A DNA stretch of 49,454 nucleotides, taken from NCBI RefSeq assembly GCF_005869855.1, contig NZ_SZNH01000004.1:149433-198886 (forward strand). Reading direction: 5' to 3'. Made by a program: the position numbers and the translations under genes. Positions 1-6,680 of this stretch are shown here, piece after piece. Each line of letters starts with the position of its first letter. Within the stretch, counting starts at the first letter, position 1. The notes beneath the pieces are model-generated. The model saw only the letters and a program-made list of their open reading frames with translations. It searched no databases and was not told where the DNA came from. The DNA is from Nostoc sp. PA-18-2419 (GTDB lineage Bacteria > Cyanobacteriota > Cyanobacteriia > Cyanobacteriales > Nostocaceae).

Positions 1-200
1 CACTTCCATTCCTCTTCCCGCTTCGGCGAGAGGCTTTGAATTTTCCCCTTTTCCTACTACAGAAAGGGGTTATATGATGTCCGCGTAATTAACCGTAATA
101 CCCGAAACCCCACTCCGTAAAAGCTATGCTCTAGCTCTCCTAAGAGCTTGCTTTTAAGGGGTTAAGGGTGGAGTTGTTTTATCATGGGTAATTTGTTACG

Positions 201-515
201 AATCCCAAAGACTCATCCACGAAGCTGAAAAACTCATTCAGAGTTACAAACACTTGTAAGTGAATCTTAAATACTCATTGACGAGTTACGAAAACTCGTC
301 TACGAGCAAAATATCCTCATTAACCAGCAAAATATCCTCATTAACCGACAAAATATCCTCGTTGACGAGCAAAATATCCTCATTAACCGACAAAATATAC
401 TCGTTAACGAGCAAAATATCTTCATTAATCGGCAAAATATACTCGTCAACGAGTATCAAAGACTCATTAACGCAATTCCGAACCTCATTAATGAGTATCA
501 GAGATTCATTAACTA
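201..515. repeat. 21-bp tandem repeat array, about 15 diverged units
   Basis: Units in register every 21 bases from 201 to 515, built on a core like CAAAATATCCTCATTAAC with alternating CTCATTAAC and CTCGTTAACGAG variants; the latter is a perfect palindrome. One frame (GTG at 260 to a stop at 538) stays open and reads as heptads of the type KISSLTS or KISSLTD, with Ile and Leu at coiled-coil a and d positions. That may be a real small coiled-coil protein or only a consequence of the 21-base period. The stretch 1-200 before it shows no gene I can support. Confidence 0.85.
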
Positions 516-530
516 GTCAACCTCAGTACA

Positions 531-1259
531 ATGCATGATGAACTCTTGCGCCTAATGATCAACTTCAAACTGTGCTACGAGATTCCCAGAAGCCTAGGAA
601 AATACATTGCTCCACAATTGCTATCTGCTAATCAACCTTCCTATGACTGGAATGAAACTAATAATCTGATTCTGCGTTACACTTACGAGTTCATGCCCAA
701 GGGTATTATTACCCAGTTCATTGTCGTCATGCATGAGTTAATAAATGAACAAAAATGTGTTTGGAAAAGCGGCGTTATTCTCAGCAAAGACCAGACGAAA
801 GCAGAAGTGATTGAATATTATGACAAGCGAGAAATTAAGATTCGAGTTGCAGGTCATCACAAAAGAGATTTAATGACGATAGTTACACATGAACTTGATA
901 AAATTCATGACTCATATAATAAACGCCTGAAGTACAACAAGTTAATTCCCTGTAATTGCCACACCTGCAAAGATAGCCAAGAGCCACACTTTTACTCCTT
1001 TGAGATATTGCGAAAGTTTGTAGCCGATAAGCAAGAAAGTATTCAATGTCAAAAAAGCTATCAAATGGTTGATGCCTTGGGTTTAATTGATGTAATGAAC
1101 CGAAGAGAGTTCTTGAAAATAGAACAGCAGAAAGAAGGTGATTTTCTCTCTAATTATTCTGAGGTAAAAAATCACAATGTTGTTGTAACAATTAATAATG
1201 TAATTCAGCCATCAAAACAAGAGAATAATTTTATGACAGAATCATCTAAACAGCAATAA
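531..1259 (+). CDS. COR-domain fragment of a ROCO (LRR-Roc-COR) protein, probable remnant
   Basis: The 242-residue product resembles the COR region of cyanobacterial ROCO proteins, which normally carry leucine-rich repeats and a Roc GTPase upstream. Features seen are an N-terminal DELLRLMINFKLCYEIP stretch, the segment YEFMPKGIITQFIVVMHELI, WKSGVIL, and a Cys cluster near residues 142-147 (IPCNCHTC) followed by PHFYSFEILRKF. No LRR or GTPase P-loop lies upstream; the 21-bp array sits there instead, and an in-frame TAA at 510-512 closes the frame. The TAA at 1257-1259 is followed, still in frame, by 17 open codons leading straight into the next gene's ATG, so the two were probably one gene. 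I infer a 5'-truncated, stop-interrupted pseudogene, although the fragment could still be translated. Confidence 0.7.
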   Translation: MHDELLRLMINFKLCYEIPRSLGKYIAPQLLSANQPSYDWNETNNLILRYTYEFMPKGIITQFIVVMHELINEQKCVWKSGVILSKDQTKAEVIEYYDKREIKIRVAGHHKRDLMTIVTHELDKIHDSYNKRLKYNKLIPCNCHTCKDSQEPHFYSFEILRKFVADKQESIQCQKSYQMVDALGLIDVMNRREFLKIEQQKEGDFLSNYSEVKNHNVVVTINNVIQPSKQENNFMTESSKQQ

Positions 1260-1310
1260 AATTCTCAGCCAGAAGACATAGTTAAACTTCCGTTTGCGTT
1301 TAGAAATGGA

Positions 1311-1556
1311 ATGTTCTATTTATTCGTATTTGTAGTTGTATTTTGTCTAATTGCATTTTTTGGTGGTTCGCTACCATTTCATTATTTAGCTTTAACAATT
1401 ATTGGTACAGCAATATTCATCATCTTGATAGGCGTTCTGCAACTTCGGCAAGACAACCGCCTATCTGAAAAATCTTTTGTAGATTTGACAAAAATGGTAT
1501 TAGAACAGTTGCCTTTAATTGGCAATATTCTTAAGCAGTTTCAAGGCAACAAATGA
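1311..1556 (+). CDS. small membrane protein, probable C-terminal tail of the split ROCO gene
   Basis: 81 residues with two hydrophobic stretches near residues 1-19 (FYLFVFVVVFCLIAFFGGS) and 24-44, then a soluble tail ending LEQLPLIGNILKQFQGNK. It is in the same frame as the COR fragment upstream, separated only by the TAA at 1257-1259 and the codons for NSQPEDIVKLPFAFRNG. That linker reads like natural protein, so this is best explained as the membrane-anchor tail of a once longer COR protein. Whether it is translated independently from ATG 1311 is unclear; no convincing Shine-Dalgarno sequence is seen. Confidence 0.5.
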   Translation: MFYLFVFVVVFCLIAFFGGSLPFHYLALTIIGTAIFIILIGVLQLRQDNRLSEKSFVDLTKMVLEQLPLIGNILKQFQGNK

Positions 1557-1629
1557 AACTCCCGGTGAATAAAATTCGCGGCAAAACAAAGTTCAAAGTA
1601 ATTTTGTCTTCTGAATTTTGAATTATTAT

Positions 1630-4134
1630 CTACTCTTCTCGATTCTTCTCCTGAAGCAGCGATCGCCAATCTTCAATTGCTTTTTCTGTCCATAGCCAAT
1701 TTTTAGCTAATTTATCCACCTGAAAATTCACGCGATCAGACTTCATCACCATTTGTCGCAACTTGATCGCTTCATTCATATATTGTGGTTGTTTAGCACT
1801 AGATTGACCAAGTGCAGATTTATACAGTCCCAAAGCTAAACCAGCATAGGAAGTTAAAGCATCCTGAGGTACTGGTGTCTTTATAGATGCTGTGGTCGAG
1901 GCTGTATTCTGCGGTTTGAGAGCTAAATTTAAAGCCTTGAACCAAGAATCATTAGCTCGATTCAAATTACCTTCTGTGTAGTAAGCAAATCCTAAAGCGT
2001 TATTATACAATAGCGAATCTGGTTTAGCTTTGGCAGCAGTTTCCCAGTAACGACGGGCATCATCAACGCTATAGTTATTGTCTCCAGTTTGGATTGATTG
2101 CCATGCTAATCGTCCCTTTAAAAAGTTGACGGATGGATCGTTAGCTTGCTTGTTTGTAACTAGTTTCAAAGCAGTTTCAGCTGCCGCAAAAGCACCACGA
2201 TTGAGTAATTCTTCTACAGCAAATAACCCACCTTGTAAATCACCTTGGCTCAATTTTTCAGTAGCGGTGGCGGTGACAATTCCAGTTGGTGCTGTTTCTA
2301 AATCGATATTCGGTTGCTTTTGGATGGGTAAAGACTCGGTGGGAATTGCTGGTATCCTCGACAGAGTTGCCTGGGGTCGATTTTGCCACCAATTTAAACC
2401 GATGGCAATTGCGATCGCACTGATTCCTGCAATCCCAACAATTGGCCATAGCTTGCGCCGCCGAGTCCGATTTCTAGATGGAGATGAAATTGAGTGCGAT
2501 CGCGAATCAGAATTTTCCCAATGTCTTTCTAGGTTCCCAACAGTTTCAGGAGGCGGTGCTGAGACTTCTCCCCACAAATCTGTTTCCTCAAAGGAGGAAG
2601 TCATTTCTTCTGAAACCTGCCTATTTGGAAGACTATTTTCCTGAATTTGTTGCTCGATTTCCGTCGAGGCTTTTTGCTCATCCAGCCGCCGAAACAAATC
2701 CGAAACCATCGCCGAATCTTCTGCATAGCTTGGGTCATCATACTCAATTTCATCAACGAGATCGCCCCAAGTATCCTCACCTAGCCAATCCAAGCTAGAA
2801 GACTCACGTGCCATATCAGCAGGAATCATTTCCTCAATTCCTAAACCCATCTCGGTATCGTCTGTCATACCAGCATACATAGTATTGGGAATTGCCCCCA
2901 AAGGCGAACTATACTGGTTGAGCAACTCGCGACTTTCAGGTAAACCAGTTTCGTAGCTCAAAAAACCGTCAAATTCCGGCTGAAGATACAAAATTGGTAA
3001 TGCCCAGTACATTTGGTGAGAACCATAGGCAGAAATTAATCCTTGGCGCACCCGACTGACACATAAATCTACTGGATATCCCTGACTCAAGTTGCGGTAA
3101 AATAATTGCGTCAGTGTCAGTGCCACTTCATCAGGAATCCGCTCTGACATTGCCAAAACACTGGCAATTCCTCGTTTGACAAGACTTTCTGCCAGGTTGC
3201 GTTCGCCTATATCTCCAGCAGATCCAAACGCAGCTGTATACGCTCCTAAGCAGGAATTAAACACTGCCATCTGGATGTTATTGTTGACTAGCAAACCTGC
3301 TAAATCATCTCCAGTGAGAATTTCCGTTAACCCAGTTCTGCGACTGGCAAGATAAATTTCTCCGCCATTTGCGCCTAAGTTACTATGACCAGAGTAGTGG
3401 AGAACGTGGTATCTGCCTTGCTCTAAAGCTTGAGTCAGTTCTTCCCGTCCTGGTTGGTCTAAAACAGTGAGTTCAATTTCTGGAAGGTGATTGCTATTTT
3501 CAGCCAATCGTGGTATTTTTCGCCTAAGTTCCGCTTGGAGTTTGATAGCTTCGTGTTTGAGTAGGTCTAGCCGGACTTGATCTAAAGGCGAAGCAATTAC
3601 CATCAATACTTTTACACTACTTTCTTCTAGTGGTGTGGGCATATTTGGCGATCGCAAACGAGAAACCCCCAAAATTCCACTTTGGAAGCGAGAAAAAGCC
3701 ACATAAGGACCGGTGGCTAGAGGGCGATCGCCTGCGTGCATCACTTCCCAAGGCAAACGAGCTAACCTGGTGTCTTTCAGCCCCAAGCGTAAGCGGAGTA
3801 CTTGCTGGTGGTTCTGGGCAATACCTTGGGCAGTAATCCAGCTATCTCTGAGAGTGCCTTGAAATAGTGCATTATATAATTGTTGACCCAACGCCACCAA
3901 GTTAACAGAGTTTCTGGCAATATCGCTTTCCCGCCCACTAGAGGCAAATGCATCTCCCTGTAACACGGACTTCAACGGGTCATTCATCAAATGCCCAGCA
4001 GCCATCAACCAATCAGCTACAGGCCAAGTCACCAATTCTTCTGCCAATGGCACCCCAGGCGCGACTTGTTCCGTCCGCACCAAGTAGTCGTTTTGCCCTA
4101 CTGGGGTTACGGATATATGGAATTCCTGGGTCAC
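1630..4134 (-). CDS. hetF: HetF-type CHAT-domain caspase-like protease with TPR-like C-terminus
   Basis: The 834-residue product has a CHAT (caspase-like) domain at about residues 165-395: the His motif HYSGHS (His250, with His246 nearby) and the Cys motif VFNSCLGA (Cys295). An acidic, low-complexity linker follows (about 420-560), then a basic-flanked membrane segment near 562-583, then a TPR-like helical region from about 615 to 800. HetF of heterocystous cyanobacteria has this length and layout and is required for heterocyst differentiation and control of HetR. The identification is strengthened by the NsiR1-type array immediately upstream, the arrangement known in Nostoc PCC 7120. The start is a GTG at 4132-4134 preceded by AGGAG at five-base spacing. 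NsiR1 unit 1 is transcribed toward the array, antisense to the presumed hetF leader, so sRNA control of translation is likely. Confidence 0.88.
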   Translation of the reverse strand: MTQEFHISVTPVGQNDYLVRTEQVAPGVPLAEELVTWPVADWLMAAGHLMNDPLKSVLQGDAFASSGRESDIARNSVNLVALGQQLYNALFQGTLRDSWITAQGIAQNHQQVLRLRLGLKDTRLARLPWEVMHAGDRPLATGPYVAFSRFQSGILGVSRLRSPNMPTPLEESSVKVLMVIASPLDQVRLDLLKHEAIKLQAELRRKIPRLAENSNHLPEIELTVLDQPGREELTQALEQGRYHVLHYSGHSNLGANGGEIYLASRRTGLTEILTGDDLAGLLVNNNIQMAVFNSCLGAYTAAFGSAGDIGERNLAESLVKRGIASVLAMSERIPDEVALTLTQLFYRNLSQGYPVDLCVSRVRQGLISAYGSHQMYWALPILYLQPEFDGFLSYETGLPESRELLNQYSSPLGAIPNTMYAGMTDDTEMGLGIEEMIPADMARESSSLDWLGEDTWGDLVDEIEYDDPSYAEDSAMVSDLFRRLDEQKASTEIEQQIQENSLPNRQVSEEMTSSFEETDLWGEVSAPPPETVGNLERHWENSDSRSHSISSPSRNRTRRRKLWPIVGIAGISAIAIAIGLNWWQNRPQATLSRIPAIPTESLPIQKQPNIDLETAPTGIVTATATEKLSQGDLQGGLFAVEELLNRGAFAAAETALKLVTNKQANDPSVNFLKGRLAWQSIQTGDNNYSVDDARRYWETAAKAKPDSLLYNNALGFAYYTEGNLNRANDSWFKALNLALKPQNTASTTASIKTPVPQDALTSYAGLALGLYKSALGQSSAKQPQYMNEAIKLRQMVMKSDRVNFQVDKLAKNWLWTEKAIEDWRSLLQEKNREE

Positions 4135-4279
4135 AGCTTCTCCTGTTCGCCTCCTAAATTCGGTTTGAAACGTGAAAGTTTCAAGTAGATTTTTTGCTCC
4201 CTCTGATAACTTAGATGCATCCCACCCCTGAATGTTTCTAATTTTTAATTGTTCTGCTTTTTGTACCTCTACAACTTTA

Positions 4280-4285
4280 TCCGGA
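4280..4285 (+). promoter_or_regulatory. DIF-class promoter motif of NsiR1-like unit 1
   Basis: TCCGGA, 38 bases before the TAGATGC that opens the RNA-like unit. TCCGGA in the -35 region is the motif linked to HetR-dependent, heterocyst-specific transcription starts in Nostoc PCC 7120. Confidence 0.7.
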
Positions 4286-4317
4286 TCGGATTACTTGGGT
4301 CTAGAACACTTTATTGG

Positions 4318-4375
4318 TAGATGCACCTTGATCTTCAACTCCCCTAGTTGGCTAACACCCACTGGGGGTTTTTTT
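4318..4375 (+). ncRNA. nsiR1: NsiR1-like sRNA, unit 1
   Basis: About 58 nt from TAGATGC to the end of the T-run. It contains CTCCCCTAGTTGGC and CACTGGGGG, which can pair (CCCC/GGGG extended by AGT/ACT), followed by seven Ts: a Rho-independent terminator. Its middle differs from the other units (TTGATCTTCAACT in place of CTGATAACT). It lies divergently upstream of hetF, within about 190 bases of the hetF start, so its transcript would be antisense to a hetF leader that begins upstream of it. Confidence 0.8.
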
Positions 4376-4658
4376 ATTTTGGCAAACAACAGCAACCTCC
4401 GATCTAGTAATCCGAAATGATTCGGAAAAAATCTATTACCTTTTGTCTGTTGCCTGTTGGCTTGGCATCACCACTCAGCTCACAATTCAAATACAGTTGC
4501 TAGATCAAGTTTGTATAAATACTTATAGTAAAGGCTGATGCCCAAACACTGCGACACTCTGCGCGGGGCGTTTTGAATTATAAGTAATTAAACGAACTCG
4601 AGATAACGCAGACATTCTCTATTAGAAAATAGTGCTTAACTTAAGAATGCTTGATTGG

Positions 4659-4715
4659 CAGATGGATGAGCCTCAGTCTTTAACTCCCCTAATTCAGTTA
4701 ATATCCACTATTACA
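4659..4715 (+). ncRNA. degenerate NsiR1-like unit 2
   Basis: Aligned to the other units by ATTGGCAGATG, AACTCCCCTAATTC and TAATATCCACT, but there is no TCCGGA at the expected position and no GGGGG plus T-run, so both promoter and terminator look lost. Probably a decayed copy. Confidence 0.5.
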
Positions 4716-4845
4716 GCACGGCAAAAGCATAGACTAACATCTAAATTAATCAGACTTGGGACTTAAGCCTCCGATCTCAAAGGTAGGAAAACTTGTGCCA
4801 CTAATTTTTTAACACAAAACAACAATCAACTTTCTCCCAAATCTA

Positions 4846-4851
4846 TCCGGA
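4846..4851 (+). promoter_or_regulatory. DIF-class promoter motif of unit 3
   Basis: TCCGGA exactly 38 bases before the unit's TAGATGC, with an AT-rich TTTAAT at a plausible -10 position. Confidence 0.7.
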
Positions 4852-4883
4852 GCATAGTGGTTAAACTTAGAACATTTAATTGG

Positions 4884-4942
4884 TAGATGCACCCTGATAA
4901 CTAGCTCCCCTGGTCGGCTAATAGCTACTGGGGGTTTTTTTT
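4884..4942 (+). ncRNA. nsiR1: NsiR1-like sRNA, unit 3
   Basis: About 59 nt: TAGATGCACCCTGATAACT, then CTCCCCTGGTCGGC, then ACTGGGGG followed by eight Ts. Promoter motif, 5' half and terminator are all intact. Confidence 0.8.
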
Positions 4943-5085
4943 ACTCATTACACACTTATTTTTCAGACAGCCACTAATACTGCAAGGCGGAATCTAAACT
5001 TCCAAATCAATACAGCATAAGCATTTCATTGATTTGGAATTGGTTATTTATTTCCGCCATGCTGTAGTAGTCATTTAATAATTGG

Positions 5086-5144
5086 TAGGTTTTAACTGAT
5101 AACTAACCCCTCTGATTGGCTAACACCTGTTGAGAATTTTTTTT
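5086..5144 (+). ncRNA. partly degenerate NsiR1-like unit 4
   Basis: Keeps ATTGGTAG, CTGATAACTAACCCC, TTGGCTAACACC and a T-run, but TAGATGCACC has become TAGGTTTTAA, the terminator stem is weak (CCCCTCTG against TGTTGAGAA), and there is no TCCGGA 38 bases upstream; a TCCGCC lies 33 bases upstream instead. Confidence 0.5.
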
Positions 5145-5186
5145 CTGGTGAACAAACAGCAATAACCTCAACTTGTGCATAATTTA

Positions 5187-5192
5187 TCCGGT
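5187..5192 (+). promoter_or_regulatory. DIF-class promoter motif of unit 5 (TCCGGT variant)
   Basis: TCCGGT at the same 38-base spacing, with one change in the last position compared with units 1, 3, 6 and 7. Confidence 0.6.
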
Positions 5193-5224
5193 GGATAGCC
5201 ATTAACTTGAGAAAAAATAATTGG

Positions 5225-5283
5225 TAGATGCACCCTGATAACTCAACTCCCCTAGTTGGCTAATACCCACTGGGGGGTTTTTT
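5225..5283 (+). ncRNA. nsiR1: NsiR1-like sRNA, unit 5
   Basis: About 59 nt with intact 5' half (TAGATGCACCCTGATAACTC), CTCCCCTAGTTGGC and CACTGGGGGG followed by six Ts. Confidence 0.8.
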
Positions 5284-5322
5284 CTAATTGGGATCGCCAT
5301 CAACTCTGATTTTGAGCATTTT

Positions 5323-5328
5323 TCCGGA
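5323..5328 (+). promoter_or_regulatory. DIF-class promoter motif of unit 6
   Basis: TCCGGA exactly 38 bases before the unit's TAGATGC. Confidence 0.7.
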
Positions 5329-5360
5329 AGATACTGGCTGCCCCGAGAAGACATTGTTAG

Positions 5361-5417
5361 TAGATGCACCCTGATAACTCACTCCCCTAGTAGGTTAACA
5401 CCAACTGGGGTTTTTTT
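5361..5417 (+). ncRNA. nsiR1: NsiR1-like sRNA, unit 6
   Basis: About 57 nt: TAGATGCACCCTGATAACTC, CTCCCCTAGTAGG, CAACTGGGG and seven Ts. The upstream ATTGGTAG box is altered to TTGTTAGTAG. Confidence 0.8.
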
Positions 5418-5451
5418 ATTTTAAAAAATAACTGACCTTTGTACAAATTTA

Positions 5452-5457
5452 TCCGGA
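5452..5457 (+). promoter_or_regulatory. DIF-class promoter motif of unit 7
   Basis: TCCGGA exactly 38 bases before the unit's TAGATGC, embedded in AAATTTATCCGGAG, shared with units 3 and 5 in part. Confidence 0.7.
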
Positions 5458-5489
5458 GTATGGTGTTCAACCTCAGAACATTTAATTGG

Positions 5490-5547
5490 TAGATGCACCC
5501 TGATAACTAACTCCCCTGGTTGGGCTAACACCCACTGGGGGTTTTTT
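5490..5547 (+). ncRNA. nsiR1: NsiR1-like sRNA, unit 7
   Basis: About 58 nt: TAGATGCACCCTGATAACT, CTCCCCTGGTTGGGC, CACTGGGGG and six Ts. Last recognisable unit of the array. Confidence 0.8.
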
Positions 5548-6027
5548 CTACTCTAGACGCGTAGCAGCTTGTCGTTAGACATCACCAGTCTCCATAACCT
5601 GCCCACATAGCTATAATGCACCTTATTACTACTGCTAATAGAGCTTGAGTATTTCCTAATTGCCAGCACAGAACAAAACCCAGTCACTCTAATTCCTGAA
5701 CCGCTTTGCTTTTATTGTCGGCGAAAAACGCGACTTCAAAATGATTGCTATGATATTTAATCACATTCTTAAGTTTTTTTCTAGATTCCTACTTTTCGAT
5801 TTTTGGACTGCTGCTTTCTCAAAAATTGGCTGGGTACGCGGCAAACAGGGAGTGCTGAGTCCGGAGCCTTGCTGGAGACGTTTGGGTTGCTTTGGTTAAG
5901 AGTTATTATCTCCCCCTCTTCCCTGATCTCCTCAAGCGCTTTTTGTTGACATTAATAACATGCTATGTGGTATATTTCATGGCGTTATGCTAGGATGTCT
6001 AGCCTAAAACCAAAGAGTTGCCAACCG
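5548..6027. other. spacer after the NsiR1 array, with one possible small ORF
   Basis: No gene is certain. A 52-codon frame runs from ATG 5741 to TAA 5897-5899 and begins MIAMIFNHILKFFSRFLLF; I do not recognise it and see no ribosome site. A further TCCGGA occurs at 5860-5865, possibly by chance. A candidate promoter for the next gene is TTGACA at 5946-5951 with TATATT at 5971-5976 (19-base spacing, so not ideal). Confidence 0.4.
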
Positions 6028-6351
6028 ATGAGTTTAGCTGTAATTAAGTTCTCTTCAGAAGAGTGCGGCATCTGCCACAAAATGTCTTTTTACGACAAAA
6101 AGGTGACTGAGGAACTGGGTTTAGAATTTATCGATGTGAAAATGCAGGATACTGCTGCTTACCGCAAGTATCGCAAGATTTTATTAACTCAGTATCCAGA
6201 TAAATCAGAAATGGGATGGCCTACTTACATCGTTTGCGATTCTCTAGAAGGAGAATTTCAGATTGTGGGTGAGGTAAAAGGAGGTCATCCCAAAGGTGAA
6301 TTTAGAACCCGTCTCCAACAGGTTCTCGATTCTACTACTAATCAGAATTAA
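6028..6351 (+). CDS. thioredoxin-family protein
   Basis: 107 residues from ATG 6028. The CxxC active site EECGICHK lies near residues 12-15, after a first beta strand (SLAVIKFSS), and a WPTY segment follows near residue 66, matching the cis-Pro region of thioredoxin folds. It is a short, soluble, single-domain protein, so a thiol-disulfide role in the cytoplasm is likely; the partner is unknown. An in-frame start upstream at 5965 would add 21 unlike residues and is less likely. The 3' end overlaps the convergent next gene by 14 bases. The upstream spacer carries the NsiR1-like array, but nothing visible links the two functionally. Confidence 0.85.
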   Translation: MSLAVIKFSSEECGICHKMSFYDKKVTEELGLEFIDVKMQDTAAYRKYRKILLTQYPDKSEMGWPTYIVCDSLEGEFQIVGEVKGGHPKGEFRTRLQQVLDSTTNQN

Positions 6352-6571
6352 CTACTTCAAAAGATTTAACCTCTAGGACAGGGCCGATCATGGCAGTTGT
6401 CATGATGTCTTCACGTACCTGTCCTTTAACTTTTGCTTTTTGTCCGGCTTTGAGTAAGTCTTTGTCAGCCCCTTTAAGGATTTCGTAAGTAACGCCTTCT
6501 TCTGTAACTAACGCCCATGCGCCTGGGCCAATATCACGGCGTTGAATTGTACCTGTAAGTGTAATGCTCAT
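6338..6571 (-). CDS. conserved small cyanobacterial protein, OB-fold-like
   Basis: 77 residues with no signal peptide or membrane segment. The short alternating strands (SITLTGTIQRRDIGPGAWALV, then EGVTYEILKG, KAKVKGQVRE and VLEVKSFEVV) look like a small five-stranded barrel of OB or similar type. I recognise it only as a small hypothetical protein of cyanobacteria. It converges on the thioredoxin-like gene and overlaps its last 14 bases, so the two stops are buried in each other. The spacer before its start contains heptamer-like repeats. Function is unknown. Confidence 0.75.
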   Translation of the reverse strand: MSITLTGTIQRRDIGPGAWALVTEEGVTYEILKGADKDLLKAGQKAKVKGQVREDIMTTAMIGPVLEVKSFEVVNSD

Positions 6572-6680
6572 AAATAGTACTGAGTGCTGAGTAGGGGTGG
6601 GTAGTTGGTACTAGGGACTGGGGACTAAGGATTAACAAAGTAATTTTCCCAATCCCCAATACCCAGTACCCAATCCCTAT

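Noticed and set aside
201-515. CRISPR-like array at the left end
   Set aside because: Contiguous diverged 21-base units without spacers.
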